Below, piece by piece: positions 31,674 through 41,282 of a stretch of 64,000 bases of DNA. The position numbers were made by a program, and so were the translations under genes. Location of the stretch: positions 1 through 64,000 of the forward strand of contig NZ_BOMH01000059.1 in NCBI RefSeq assembly GCF_016862095.1. The letters are read 5' to 3'. Every line of letters starts with the position of its first letter. Position 1 is the stretch's first letter. Source of the DNA: Actinoplanes cyaneus. Lineage in GTDB: Bacteria; Actinomycetota; Actinomycetes; Mycobacteriales; Micromonosporaceae. The notes under the pieces are model-generated. The model was given only the letters and a program-made list of their open reading frames with translations. It ran no database searches and was not told where the DNA came from.

Positions 31674-32915
31674 TCAGACGATGTGCGACTCGGGACGTGC
31701 TCCGGCGCCCGCGAGGAACCGGGAAGCGGTCAACGGCCCGACGTCCACGACGGGTGCCCGGCCCAGATACAGATCGCGGATCACCTCGCCGACCGCCGGC
31801 GCCTGCAGGAATCCGTGTCCGGAGAACCCGGTTGCGTACAGGAAGTTGTCGTGACCGCCGATCAGCGCGTTGTGGTCCGGGGTCACCTCGTACAGCCCGG
31901 CCCACCCCTTCCGCAGGCCGACGTCGGTCAGTCGCGGGGCACGAACGCCGACGGCCGCGGCGAGCCGGGGCAGCCACTCCTCGGAGTAGTTCGAGTGGAA
32001 GCCAGGCTCCTGCGCCGGGTCGGACATTCCCATCAGCAGGCCCGGCCCCTCCCGGTGGAAGTAGAACGTGCTCGCGAAGTCGATGGTGAACGGCACCACC
32101 CCGCTCAGCGAGGGCATCGGCTCGGTGAGGACGATCTGCCGCCGCAGCGGCGTGACCGGCAGCGGCACACCCGCCGCATCCCCGATCGCCGCGGACCACG
32201 CCCCGGCCGCGCACACGACCGCTCCGGCGTGGATGTCGCCCCGGTCCGTCCGGACGACGCCGCCCCTTCGAACGCCACCCCGGCTGACCCGGCCGGCTCG
32301 GATGTCGCCGCGGCCGGTTGGGGCAGCCCCACGCGCCAGGTCGCCCCGGTCGGTCCGGACAACCCCGCTCGCGAGGTCGAGATCGGTCACGGTGACACCG
32401 GTGAGCAGCGTGGCACCGTGCCGTCGCGCGCCTCTGGCGTATCCCAGCACCACCGACTCCGGGGTGCAGTGCCCGTCGTCGGGCGACCAGGCCGCGGCGA
32501 GCAGGCCGCCGGTCTCGATCAGCGGGGAGAGCCGTTTCGCCTCCGCGACGTCGATCATCCTGCTGGTCACGCCGAGGGAGTTCTGCAAGCGCACGTCGCG
32601 CTCGAACGATGTCACGTCCTCGGGGGTGGAGAGCAGGAACAGGTACCCGACCCGATGCAGGTCGATCTCCTGTCCGGGGCGCTTCCCGAAGTCGGCGAAC
32701 GCCCGCAGGCTGCGCGCGCCGAGTTCGATGTTGATCCGGTCGGAGAACTGGGCGCGTACTCCGCCTGCCGCCTTGCAGGTGGAACCGCCGCCGAGCTCGC
32801 CCCTCTCCAGTAGCACTACGTCCCGGACGCCGGCTTCGGCCAGGTGGAACGCGATGCTGACGCCGATCGCGCCGCCACCGATGACGACCACTTCCGCGGA
32901 GCCGGGGAAGGCCAT
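31674..32915 (-). CDS. FAD-dependent amino-acid oxidase/dehydrogenase (DAO family)
   Basis: This 413-residue flavoprotein has the FAD motif VVVIGGGAIGVSIAFHLAEAG (9-29), GSTCKAAGGVRAQF and a C-terminal GWAGLYEVTPDHNALIGG with YATGFSGHGFLQAP, as in sarcosine/glycine-oxidase-like enzymes. With HglS and ALDH7 downstream it may oxidise pipecolate, lysine or a derivative (inference). Residues 184-231 contain an unusual Arg/Gly-rich insert in which GVVRTDRGD occurs twice, 35 residues apart. ATG 32915 has only a weak ribosome site. Confidence 0.85.
   Translation of the reverse strand: MAFPGSAEVVVIGGGAIGVSIAFHLAEAGVRDVVLLERGELGGGSTCKAAGGVRAQFSDRINIELGARSLRAFADFGKRPGQEIDLHRVGYLFLLSTPEDVTSFERDVRLQNSLGVTSRMIDVAEAKRLSPLIETGGLLAAAWSPDDGHCTPESVVLGYARGARRHGATLLTGVTVTDLDLASGVVRTDRGDLARGAAPTGRGDIRAGRVSRGGVRRGGVVRTDRGDIHAGAVVCAAGAWSAAIGDAAGVPLPVTPLRRQIVLTEPMPSLSGVVPFTIDFASTFYFHREGPGLLMGMSDPAQEPGFHSNYSEEWLPRLAAAVGVRAPRLTDVGLRKGWAGLYEVTPDHNALIGGHDNFLYATGFSGHGFLQAPAVGEVIRDLYLGRAPVVDVGPLTASRFLAGAGARPESHIV
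32223..32366 (-). repeat. Internal duplication in the FAD oxidase
   Basis: The segments GVVRTDRGDLARG (residues 184-196) and GVVRTDRGDIHAG (219-231) are repeated with a 105-bp period. A third, diverged GRGDIRAG lies between. The insert sits in the middle of the enzyme, just before the conserved AVVCAAGAWS. Confidence 0.75.
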
Positions 32916-32995
32916 ACCCCATCATGAGGTGCGGTCTCCGGGCAGGTCCATTCCCGACCCGTACGGCGGAAGGTTTATTTCTTTCGATGTCAGGC

Positions 32996-33068
32996 CGATG
33001 CCCACGCGCGATGCCGGGACGGTGCGCACGCGCGAATGTCGGGACGGTGCGCACGCGCGATGCCGGGC
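32996..33068. repeat. Three imperfect 24-25-bp repeats
   Basis: Three units of the type CGGTGCGCACGCGCGATGCC lie in the 175-base gap between the MFS gene stop and the FAD oxidase start. They occupy the likely promoter region of the FAD oxidase. Confidence 0.7.
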
Positions 33069-33090
33069 CGATGCCGCGTGACCCGGCCGG

Positions 33091-34353
33091 TCAGCGGGTC
33101 TTGTCTCCGCTGGGAGCCGTGCCGCTGGTGACCGAGACCTGCCGCAGCGGCGCGGAGAACAGCCCCCACACCACGGTGACGACCTGGATCGCGCCGCCGG
33201 CCAGCAGTACCGGCCGCACCCCGATCCAGCCCGCGGCCGATCCGCACACCGCGTAGGTCACCGGCAGGAGGCCCACGACGGCGAACGACATCAGGCTGCC
33301 GACCCGGCCCAGCATCGGCCGCTCGGTGATTGCCTGGACCAGGCTCATCGCGGAACTGCCGGCCACGGTGAGGAAGAAACCCAGCCCGGCCAGGGTCGCC
33401 ACCACCACCGGCAGCGGCAGGGTCAGGCCGACGACCACGCTGAGCGCCGCCTGCCCGGCGGACATGACGATCAGCAGGAACCCGGTGCCCGCGCCGGGCA
33501 GCAGGCCGAACCCGAGCAGGGCCGCCCCGACCGTCGCCCCGGCGCCGAGCGCACCCATCATCAGGGCCAGGCCGCCGACCTCCCACCCGGTGGCATGTGC
33601 CAGCAGCGGCAGGCCGACGTTGATCGGCCCGGCGGAACCGAGGTTCACCAGGACCGTGAAGAGAAGAAGGCGGGCGAGCGTACGGTTGTCGCGCGCGTAC
33701 CGCAGGCCGGCGGTGAGCTCCGCCGTGAACCGCGGCCGCTCCTTCGCGGGGGCGGGGGGCGCGACCGGCACCACGCGCAGCGCCAGCACCGAGACCAGGA
33801 AGGTCGCCGCGTTGACCGCGAACACCCAGCCGACCCCGAAGCCGATCAGCGCCCCGCTGGCGGGCGGCCCGACGAACTGGGCGAAGCGCAACGCCAGGGT
33901 GCGCAATCCGTTGCCGGCGGGCAGCGACTCGGGCGGCAGCAGGTTCGGCAGCATCGTGGTCAGGGCGGGCTGGAACACCGCTTCCACGGCGCCGAAGACG
34001 AGCACGAGCGCGAACAGGCCGGGCAGCCCGAGCACCCCGCCGAACGCGGTCACCGCGGCGACGGTCATCACGACTGCCCGCAGCAGGTCGCTGCCGAGCA
34101 TCACGCGCCGCCCGCCGAAGCGGTCGGCGAGCACCCCGCCGCCGAGCATCAGGACCGCCCGGGGCACGGCGGCCGCCGCGAGCAGCGCGCCGACCTCGCC
34201 GGGCGAGGCGCCCAGTCGCAGCGCGGTCCACGGCAGGGCCAGGAAGTAGAGCTGGTCACCGAGGAGGGAGACGAAGTGCCCGGCCAGGAAGGTGCGGAAG
34301 GCCGGCTGACGCAGCGGGACCGCGCGTAGCTTCACTCCTGCCCGCTCCGGCAC
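33091..34353 (-). CDS. MFS exporter (EntS-like, MFS_3)
   Basis: This 420-residue membrane transporter has about 12 hydrophobic segments and the family features FLAGHFVSLLGDQLYFLALPW, VLADRFGGRRVMLGSDLLRA, FGAVEAVFQPALTTMLPNLLP and a later RVGSLMSFAVVGLLPVTYAVCG. Relatives export siderophores or drugs. GTG 34353 is preferred, with GGGAG seven bases before it; TTG 34359 is possible. It is followed in the same direction by the FAD oxidase gene upstream in coordinates 32915, but with a repeat-filled gap. Confidence 0.88.
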   Translation of the reverse strand: MPERAGVKLRAVPLRQPAFRTFLAGHFVSLLGDQLYFLALPWTALRLGASPGEVGALLAAAAVPRAVLMLGGGVLADRFGGRRVMLGSDLLRAVVMTVAAVTAFGGVLGLPGLFALVLVFGAVEAVFQPALTTMLPNLLPPESLPAGNGLRTLALRFAQFVGPPASGALIGFGVGWVFAVNAATFLVSVLALRVVPVAPPAPAKERPRFTAELTAGLRYARDNRTLARLLLFTVLVNLGSAGPINVGLPLLAHATGWEVGGLALMMGALGAGATVGAALLGFGLLPGAGTGFLLIVMSAGQAALSVVVGLTLPLPVVVATLAGLGFFLTVAGSSAMSLVQAITERPMLGRVGSLMSFAVVGLLPVTYAVCGSAAGWIGVRPVLLAGGAIQVVTVVWGLFSAPLRQVSVTSGTAPSGDKTR

Positions 34354-34608
34354 GAACAAACTCCCATCCGATCGATGAGCATCAGTCTACCGCTGATCAT
34401 CATCGCTTCGGTCGACGCTATCGCAGCGCCGCGCCGCCCGTTTACTCCCCCTCCCTAATACTTCGTACGGGATCGGAGGTCGTCGTCTGATCTGCGTGCC
34501 GCAGGGCAGGGGCGTGGGTGCGGGAGCGGGCCGTCCACATCGCACGACGAACTTGGCGGCACGGGCGGCGACCGGGAACGTCCGGTGGCCACCGAAGCCC
34601 TCGCGGCG

Positions 34609-34635
34609 GGAAGCCGGCCTCCGCGGCCGGCTTCC
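34609..34635. terminator. Hairpin after the FMN reductase gene
   Basis: GGAAGCCGGCC (34609-34619) pairs with 34625-34635 around a five-base loop, just past the stop of the minus-strand gene. The rest of the gap 34354-34645 has no feature that I recognise. Confidence 0.7.
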
Positions 34636-34645
34636 GGAGCGCGGT

Positions 34646-35218
34646 CTACTCCGCGCGCAGCGTGCGCAGGGCGCCGGAGAGTTTCAGCAGCTCGTCGAGC
34701 ATGGCCTTCGCAGATGCCTCCACCTGCGCGGACGGAACGAACTCACCGTCCTCGGTCAGGAACTGGGCGAACATCGGCACCGACACCGCCTCGGTGACCG
34801 GGACGATCTTCAGCGCGGACATCACCGGCTTGAGCGCGGTCGCGGCCCGCAGCCCGGCCGAGACGCCGCCGTAGGAGACCAGGCCGGCCGGCTTGTGGTT
34901 CCACTCCGCGTAGAGGTGGTCGAGCGCGTTCTTCAGCGACGCCGGGAACGAGTAGTTGTACTCCGGCGTCACGAACACGTACGCGTCGGCACGGCTGACG
35001 GTCGCGCTCCAGTCCCGGGTGTGCTGGTGCTTGTACTGGCCGAGCCGCGGGTGGTTCGGCTCGTCCAGCATCGGCAGCCCGACCTCGGCCAGGTCGATCA
35101 GCTCGACGTCGAAACCGCCGTGCGCCTCGGCGACCTGCCGCGCCCACTGGGCGACCGCGTGACCCTTGCGTCCCTCGCGGGTGCTGGCGGTGATGATCTG
35201 CAGGACCGGCTTCGACAT
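34646..35218 (-). CDS. NADPH-dependent FMN reductase-like protein
   Basis: This 190-residue flavodoxin-like protein has the phosphate-binding loop TASTREGRKG and the family motif VFVTPEYNYSFPASLKNALDHL with VSYGGVSAGLRA. Relatives reduce FMN, quinones or chromate. ATG 35218 has GGAG upstream. It could supply reduced flavin, but there is no link to the distant halogenase except by speculation. Confidence 0.9.
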   Translation of the reverse strand: MSKPVLQIITASTREGRKGHAVAQWARQVAEAHGGFDVELIDLAEVGLPMLDEPNHPRLGQYKHQHTRDWSATVSRADAYVFVTPEYNYSFPASLKNALDHLYAEWNHKPAGLVSYGGVSAGLRAATALKPVMSALKIVPVTEAVSVPMFAQFLTEDGEFVPSAQVEASAKAMLDELLKLSGALRTLRAE

Positions 35219-35255
35219 ACTTGCTCCTTCGACCGAACGTTGCTCAGACAACAAC

Positions 35256-35948
35256 TTAGCTCGGCCGGTGATCCTGATTGGCAGGAGAGGCCCCCCGCCA
35301 GCGCTGACTCGCGTGATAGGCGACACCGCGGATGCCGTGGAGCAGGCCGGTCGGGTGCAGATCGCCGGTGGCGTGACGAATGGGGTCGAACGCCAGGGCG
35401 GCGTCGACGGGCGGCGGCAGCACGCGTCCCAGCGTCACCCGGCCGAAGGGCTGCACGACGGCGCCCCTGATCGCGTACAGCAGGAAGGTCCCGGCCTCGC
35501 CCACCGCGTCGAGCGACCGGCCCAGCGGCCGGCCTGCCGGATCCGGGCCGGCGGCGAGGTAGACCTTGCCGCCGGAGCCGGTGCGATAGGGCGCGACCGA
35601 CCCGTAACGGGCGTCGAACGTGCGGCGCGGCATCGGCAGCCGGCGACCCCAGCGGCCCGGCCCGACCGTGGAAAGCAGCAGATCCGTGTCTCCGACCCGG
35701 ACCGCGACACCGCGCACGTCCGCCCGTTCCCCCCGGGTGCCCCATCCCTTCGAGAGCCGCACCGTGACGTCGTAGCGGCCCGGCTGGTCCAGCAACGCCG
35801 AGCCGGTCGGCTCGACACAACCCCAGATCTCCAGGTCACCGAGCATCGACCGGCCGGCCGGGTGCAGCGAGCGCCGCCGCCGTGACCGCGCGAGGCGCAC
35901 CCCCGCCGCTACCGCCAGACCACCGGCCGCCCATCGCATCACTCTCAT
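35256..35948 (-). CDS. Catalase-superfamily-like protein, uncertain
   Basis: This 230-residue protein starts with a probable membrane anchor or signal (MRWAAGGLAVAAGVRLA). The segment YDVTVRLSKGWGTRGERADVRGVAVRV recalls the catalase-type pattern (R-x-S-x-G ... D-x-R-G-x-A). No haem-binding Tyr region or full catalase core can be identified, so activity is doubtful. It follows the AfsR-like gene in the same direction. Function unassigned. Confidence 0.5.
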   Translation of the reverse strand: MRVMRWAAGGLAVAAGVRLARSRRRRSLHPAGRSMLGDLEIWGCVEPTGSALLDQPGRYDVTVRLSKGWGTRGERADVRGVAVRVGDTDLLLSTVGPGRWGRRLPMPRRTFDARYGSVAPYRTGSGGKVYLAAGPDPAGRPLGRSLDAVGEAGTFLLYAIRGAVVQPFGRVTLGRVLPPPVDAALAFDPIRHATGDLHPTGLLHGIRGVAYHASQRWRGASPANQDHRPS

Positions 35949-36034
35949 GCCCCGGGCCGTACCCGAACGGGCCTGCCTCATCCTTTGCCGGGCTGTGAGA
36001 ATGGCGGCATCGGCGCGCTCCCGGCAGATGCCTG

Positions 36035-38911
36035 TCAGCCTCGCCCGGTCAGGCCCGAGAGCAGAAGCTCGAGCTCGGCGCCGAGCTGAGCCGCTTGCGG
36101 TCCGGCAGTGTTGTCGACAAGGGTCAATGCTTCCCGGTACGCCTTCTCCGCCTCCGGAACACGATCGGCTGCTCCGAGCGCGTCGCCCAGGTGGCGCAGG
36201 GACTGGGCGGCCCAGACCGGCGCCTTGTGCTCCAGGTACAGGTCGACCGCACGGCGATAGCTGTCGGTGGCCTCGTCGAGGTCGCCGAGACCGGCCTGGG
36301 CGCGGCCGATCGTGTCCCAGGTGTCCGCCACCCGGAACGGGTGCAGCTCGGCGCCCATGCCGATCACCTCGCGGGCGTCGGTGATCGCCTCGGCGAATCG
36401 GCCCAGTTCCGTGTTCGACCAGCTCACGCCGATGAGGATCCGGGCTCGCGCGGTGGGATCGCTGCCCGGCGGGTGGAGGGCCAGAAGCGCCCGGAACTGC
36501 TCCAGCGCCTCCTGCCATCGGCCTTGGAGGTCGAGCACGCCCGCGGTGAACAGACGGGTGCGTTCGACACCGTCCCGATCACCGAGCTGCTCGTAGAGCG
36601 CCAGGGCATGTCGCAGCTGGACGTGCGCCTCCTCGTACGAGCCCATGTTCGAGGCCGCGAAGGCCACCCCCCACCGTGCCCGCGCCTCGGCCGCCGGCTG
36701 GCCGCCCCGGATCGCCGCGGCCAGCCCGGCGCTTTGGGACATCTGCACGTGATGCCACAGTCCCTGGCGGTTGAGGTAGTCCCGCACCACCCAGGACAGC
36801 TGCCAGGCTTGCCGGTCGAAACCCTCCCTGGCGGCGAGGTCCAGCGCCGACAGCAGAGCGAGGTGTTCGTCGGCGAACCAGGCAGTCGGTTCGGCGTCGG
36901 TGAGCACCACCCCGGGCAGCGGCTCCTCGCCGCCGTCCGATTCCTGCCGTTTGAACAGCCGCGAATCCGAGATCCGCCCGGCATGCAGGTAGTAGTCGAG
37001 GAGGCGCTGCAGCGTCGCCCGTCGCTGCTGCGGGTGATCGAGGTCGCGGGCGAGCTCATCGCCGTACGCCCGCAGCAGGTCGTGGATCTTCCATCGGCCC
37101 GGGACATGTTCGGTCACGAGGGCCGCTGTCACCAGGTCGGCGAGCAGCCGGCGCGTCTCGGCCGGCGGCCGGGCCAGCATGCTGGCGGCGACCTCGACGT
37201 TCAGATCCGGGCCCGGGTGCAGGCACAGGCGGCGGAACGCCTCAGCGGGTTCCTCCCCGATCGCCTGGTACGACCACGAGAACACCGCCCGGGGGTCGAA
37301 CACCTCGTCCGGCAGGTGGAAGGCCGACAGGGTGCCGTGCGTGCTGCGCAGCTCATCAGCGACCGCGGCGAGCGGCAGATGAGCGGCGGCGGCCGCGCGC
37401 GCGGCGACAACGGCCAGGGCGAGCGGCAGACGACCGCAGAGCTCGACGATGTCGTGGGCAGCGGTGGGCTCCGCGCGCACCCGGTCGGCGCCGACGCGTG
37501 CGGCGAACAGGGCGAGCGCCTCGTCCTGGTCCGGCGGTTGCAGCGGGATCAACGGCGCGGCGGTCCGGACGACCAGCGCGGGCAGCGTTCCCCGGCTGGT
37601 CACGATGACCAGCGAGCGTCCCGAGCCGGGCAGCAGGTCCAGCACCTGATCGGCGGTGGCGGCGTTGTCCAGCAGGAGCAGCATGCTGCGGTCGGCGACC
37701 AGGCTGCGGAACGTCGCGGCCCGGGCCTCGACACCCTCCGGCACGTCAGCGGGCGGCACGCCGAGCGACTGCAGGAAGCTGCCGAGGACAGCGTCGGGGG
37801 AGAGCGGATCACCGCCGGGGCCGTAGCCGCGCAGATCCGTGTAGAGCTGGCCGTCGCCGTACCGGTCGGCCAGCCGATGCGCCCAGTACAGCGCGGTCGA
37901 GGTCTTCCCCACGCCGCCCATGCCGGTGAAGACGACGACGGCGAGCCGCTGCCCGGCGGCTTCGAGCACCTGATCGGCACGCCGCAACTCGTCGTCGCGG
38001 CCGGTGAACAGGGTGGGCGCCGCCGGGAGCTGTGCGGGCCGGGACCGCGGGGCGGTTCTTTCGCGAGGGGCAGGCGTGGCCGGCCTGGAGGACTCCGGGA
38101 CATCCGGTTGTACGGGTTCCGGAGCGGTCTCGGGCTGGGGGAGAAGCTCGGGGTCGTTGCGCAGGATGCGCTGGTGCAGGTCCTGCAGGGCGGCCATGGG
38201 CTCGACGCCGAGCTCCTGATCGAGCAACTGGTGCACCTCGCGGTACGCGGACAGGGCGGCGGCGCGCAGGCCGGCCCGGTGCAGCGCGAGGATCTGCAGT
38301 TCGCGGAGCTTCTCCCGGAAGGGGAACTGGCTGATGACGGCGGGGATCTCGGCGATGACCCCGGCGTGCAGGCCGATCTCCAGCTCGGCAGCGAACAGCG
38401 TCTCGTAGGTCGCCGCGCGAAGGTCGGAGAGCCGCGCCCGATGGATGTCGGCCCACGACCCGTTGAGCCCGGCGAGCGGTTCGCCCCGGAAGATCGCGAG
38501 TGCCTCCCGCGCGCGGTCCGCCCTGTCCGGGGCCGGGACGCGGGAGTCCAGCCCGGCGGTCAGTGAGCGAAGTCTCGCCAGGTCGAAGCGGTCCGCGCCC
38601 GGCCTCAGGAGGTAGCCCCGCGCCACCGACTCGATGGTCTCGCCGCCGGGCTCCAGCACGGCTCGCAGGCGGGACACGTACGTGCGGATCGTCTTCACCG
38701 CGCCGGCCGGAGGATCCTCCGCCCACAGGGCCGCGGCCAGTTCGCCGGTCGACGTCACCGAACCCTCGTTGAGCAGGATCACGGCGAGGATCGTGCGCTG
38801 TTGCGGAGTGCCGAGCGGCAGCCGGTGCCCGTCGGCCCAGGCCTCGACCGGGCCCAGAACGCCGAAGGTAACGCCCGCTGCCACGCGCCGAATTATGACA
38901 CCGGCCCGCAC
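36035..38911 (-). CDS. AfsR-like SARP regulator with NB-ARC and TPR domains
   Basis: This regulator of about 958 residues has an N-terminal winged-helix and bacterial transcriptional activation domain (VTFGVLGPVEAW ... VKTIRTYVSRLRAVLEPGG; LRELQILALHRAGLRAAALSAYREVHQLLDQELGVEP). An ATPase module follows (VVFTGMGGVGKTSTALYWAH, LLLLDNAATADQVLDLLPG), then TPR-like repeats. AfsR-type proteins activate secondary metabolism. The start is uncertain: GTG 38911 is used, with GTG 38968 and GTG 38884 as alternatives. Another such gene lies at 46973. Confidence 0.9.
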   Translation of the reverse strand: MRAGVIIRRVAAGVTFGVLGPVEAWADGHRLPLGTPQQRTILAVILLNEGSVTSTGELAAALWAEDPPAGAVKTIRTYVSRLRAVLEPGGETIESVARGYLLRPGADRFDLARLRSLTAGLDSRVPAPDRADRAREALAIFRGEPLAGLNGSWADIHRARLSDLRAATYETLFAAELEIGLHAGVIAEIPAVISQFPFREKLRELQILALHRAGLRAAALSAYREVHQLLDQELGVEPMAALQDLHQRILRNDPELLPQPETAPEPVQPDVPESSRPATPAPRERTAPRSRPAQLPAAPTLFTGRDDELRRADQVLEAAGQRLAVVVFTGMGGVGKTSTALYWAHRLADRYGDGQLYTDLRGYGPGGDPLSPDAVLGSFLQSLGVPPADVPEGVEARAATFRSLVADRSMLLLLDNAATADQVLDLLPGSGRSLVIVTSRGTLPALVVRTAAPLIPLQPPDQDEALALFAARVGADRVRAEPTAAHDIVELCGRLPLALAVVAARAAAAAHLPLAAVADELRSTHGTLSAFHLPDEVFDPRAVFSWSYQAIGEEPAEAFRRLCLHPGPDLNVEVAASMLARPPAETRRLLADLVTAALVTEHVPGRWKIHDLLRAYGDELARDLDHPQQRRATLQRLLDYYLHAGRISDSRLFKRQESDGGEEPLPGVVLTDAEPTAWFADEHLALLSALDLAAREGFDRQAWQLSWVVRDYLNRQGLWHHVQMSQSAGLAAAIRGGQPAAEARARWGVAFAASNMGSYEEAHVQLRHALALYEQLGDRDGVERTRLFTAGVLDLQGRWQEALEQFRALLALHPPGSDPTARARILIGVSWSNTELGRFAEAITDAREVIGMGAELHPFRVADTWDTIGRAQAGLGDLDEATDSYRRAVDLYLEHKAPVWAAQSLRHLGDALGAADRVPEAEKAYREALTLVDNTAGPQAAQLGAELELLLSGLTGRG

Positions 38912-39042
38912 GTGGCGACGATGTTCCTGCTGGCCGGCCGCCGCCCGGGCCTTTCCTGACCTGCGCACTCGTCATGCGTAGGTCGACGTTTCGATGCCGT
39001 CAGGCGGCTCAGGCAGGCGACGTCGAACCGGCAACCCGTGGC

Positions 39043-40329
39043 TCAGTGGAGCTTGCGGTGGATCTTGTAGTGCAGCACCAGGAACGGCAGGCCGTACAGG
39101 GTGAAGGCGTGCTCCGCCCGCGGCTCGCCGTGCTCGGTGAAGACGTCCAGCTGCTCGGCGAAGCCGGGGACGGCCAGGGTGGTGAGTTCGCGCGTTCCGG
39201 TGTCGATGTAGGTCAGGTAGTGGCCGGGGTGGGCGAGTTCGCTGCGGCTGGTGAGGACGAGTCCGCCGTCCGTACGGGGCAGTGGCAGCAGGGTGGCCGT
39301 GAAGTTGGCCTGCGGCACCGGGAACCCGACGCTGACGTAGCCGCGGCCGTCATGCCGGTATGTCGTGTAGATGCCTACGTAGATCGGCTCGTCGGTGTCG
39401 GCGAACGAGCGGATCCAGCCACGTACGCCGATGAGGTCGGTGCCGTCGGGGGTGATGGTGTCGATGCGGCTGCGGACGCCGCGGACGGTTTCGCGCTGGT
39501 TCATCGGCACGTTGGCCTGGCCCAGCGGCCGGGCCACGAGCGTGCGGTAGAGCAGGTAACCCGGGCGTACCCAGAGCCGCCACTCGGGCACGATGTCGAG
39601 CCGGAAACGGGTGGTGTGCTCGTAGAACTCGCGCACCAGCGGGTCGACTCCGGCGGGGTCGAACTGCGGCCCGGCGAGGTCGTCGAGCGAGGCGACGATC
39701 CCCACGTCGTCGGCGTCGGCCCGGTACGTCCCGCCGAGCATCTCAGCCAGCCGGCGCACATAGCCGGTGCCGACATACCCGGTGGTCGCCTCGAGGGGAA
39801 CCACGAAGGGCAGGTCCTCGGCCCGCACCCGCTCGGCGAGCAGGCTCACCTGCGGGTCACGGAACAAGGCGGCGGCCAGCGCCCGGTAGCCGATCACGGC
39901 GCTCACCGCCACGGCCGCCGCCGGGGCATCACGGCCGGCCGCCGAGCGCCACAGCGCTCCCACGACGGCGCCGGCCGCGGGGCCGAGCATCACCTTCCGC
40001 GGGCGCAGCCCGAGTGCGCCGGCGAACGAGCCCGCCGCCAGGCCGACCGGCACCGGCCCGGCACCGGTGAGCCGGCCACCGAGCCAGCCGATCGGGGCCG
40101 CGAGCGCGCCGCTCATCACCACGCGTGACCACCAGGCCGGGATTTCGCCGGGCCGCTGCCGGGCCCGCGCCACGGCCTCGGTCACGGCAAGCGTGGCCGC
40201 GCCGGCCAGTCCGCCGGCCACCGCCGCGCGGGTGCCCCGCCGCCCGGCGATCGCGGCACCGGCCAGAGCCCCCACGACCGCCGCGAACGCGAGTCCACCG
40301 GCGCGCTTGCCGATCGCACCTGCCGTCAT
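39043..40329 (-). CDS. Membrane protein of unknown function
   Basis: This 428-residue protein has an N-terminal half rich in Gly/Ala hydrophobic segments (about five or six possible membrane passes within 1-160) and a soluble C-terminal half with [60 protein letters not shown] and [17 protein letters not shown] do not recognise the family. It is transcribed away from the SDR at 40445, sharing a 115-base promoter region. Confidence 0.7.
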   Translation of the reverse strand: MTAGAIGKRAGGLAFAAVVGALAGAAIAGRRGTRAAVAGGLAGAATLAVTEAVARARQRPGEIPAWWSRVVMSGALAAPIGWLGGRLTGAGPVPVGLAAGSFAGALGLRPRKVMLGPAAGAVVGALWRSAAGRDAPAAAVAVSAVIGYRALAAALFRDPQVSLLAERVRAEDLPFVVPLEATTGYVGTGYVRRLAEMLGGTYRADADDVGIVASLDDLAGPQFDPAGVDPLVREFYEHTTRFRLDIVPEWRLWVRPGYLLYRTLVARPLGQANVPMNQRETVRGVRSRIDTITPDGTDLIGVRGWIRSFADTDEPIYVGIYTTYRHDGRGYVSVGFPVPQANFTATLLPLPRTDGGLVLTSRSELAHPGHYLTYIDTGTRELTTLAVPGFAEQLDVFTEHGEPRAEHAFTLYGLPFLVLHYKIHRKLH

Positions 40330-40387
40330 GCGCGCACGCTAACAAAGGCCTGAGATGAGGTGACTCGGTCGCCACCATGGGCGTCGC

Positions 40388-40401
40388 GTGATCCCGATCA
40401 C
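40388..40401. promoter_or_regulatory. Palindrome GTGATCCCGATCAC in a divergent promoter
   Basis: Perfect six-base arms with a two-base centre lie between the membrane protein gene and the SDR. CTTGA-N14-TCAAG (40406-40429) follows directly. Either could be an operator. A TTGAAT (40407) and TAGCGT (40433) could be promoter boxes, but with an over-long 20-base spacer. Confidence 0.4.
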
Positions 40402-40444
40402 GGAACTTGAATCTCACGTCAACGTCAAGATCTAGCGTGGGCGC

Positions 40445-41143
40445 ATGCAGATCAACGGAGCAGTCGCCCTGGTCACCGGGGCGAATCGCGGTCTCGGCCG
40501 TCAGTTCACCCAGCAGTTGCTCGAGCGCGGCGCGGCCAAGGTGTACGCCACCGCCCGGCGCCCCGAGCTGATCGACATCCCGGGCGTGGAGACGTTGCGC
40601 CTGGACATCACCGACCCGTCCTCGATCGCCGCGGCCGCCGAGATCGCCACGGACGTCACCCTGCTGGTCAACAATGCCGGGGTGTCGACGTACGCGAAGC
40701 TGGTCACCGGGGATCTCGACAAGATCCGGCTGGAGCTGGACACCCACTTCTGGGGCACGCTCGGCATGATCCGCGCGTTCGCGCCGCGGCTGGGCGGGGG
40801 AGCGATCCTCAACGTGCTCTCGGCGCTGTCCTGGTTCAACGCCGACGGCGCCGGCGCGTACGGCGTCGCGAAGGCCGCCGAATGGAACCTGACCAACGGC
40901 GTACGTCTCGAGCTGGCCTCCCAGAAGACCCTGGTGACAGCGGTGCATCTCGGTGCCGCGGACACCGACATGATGGCGGGCTTCGACGTGGAGAAGGCGG
41001 ACCCGGCAGATGTCGTCCGGGCCGCTCTCGACGGGATCGAGCAGGGCAGCTTCGAGGTCGTGTTCGACAAGTGGAGCGCGGGCGTCAAGGCCTCGCTCGC
41101 CGGTGATCCCGCCGACTTCTATCGGGCTTTCCTGCCGGCGTGA
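40445..41143 (+). CDS. Short-chain dehydrogenase/reductase
   Basis: This 232-residue classical SDR has TGANRGLGRQF (coenzyme loop), NNAGVS and the catalytic YGVAKAA (Tyr-x-x-x-Lys). Substrate unknown. The start ATG has no clear ribosome site, and the possible -10 box ends only six bases before it, so leaderless translation is possible. Confidence 0.88.
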   Translation: MQINGAVALVTGANRGLGRQFTQQLLERGAAKVYATARRPELIDIPGVETLRLDITDPSSIAAAAEIATDVTLLVNNAGVSTYAKLVTGDLDKIRLELDTHFWGTLGMIRAFAPRLGGGAILNVLSALSWFNADGAGAYGVAKAAEWNLTNGVRLELASQKTLVTAVHLGAADTDMMAGFDVEKADPADVVRAALDGIEQGSFEVVFDKWSAGVKASLAGDPADFYRAFLPA

Positions 41144-41282
41144 CCGAGCGGTGGTGACGCCCGCCACCCGACGGGCGTCAACCATCCGCCCGACCAGACG
41201 AGATGCCGGGGTGTTTCGGTCTGGGGGACGACGACGTGGCTACCGTGAGCGACGCGAGTCACGTTACCGGAACTTGATCTTT

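Noticed and set aside
31386-32813. 475-codon plus-strand frame across the GC-rich repeats
   Set aside because: The low-complexity VVRRGGAAR-type translation arises from the 13-bp repeats and antisense FAD oxidase.
33091-34359. Treating the MFS gene as the exporter of the peptide product
   Set aside because: It is more than 10 kb from the cluster end, among unrelated genes; the MacB-type system inside the cluster is the better candidate.
34646-35218. FMN reductase as dedicated partner of the halogenase
   Set aside because: It is 27 kb away with no shared regulation visible; any cellular flavin reductase could serve.
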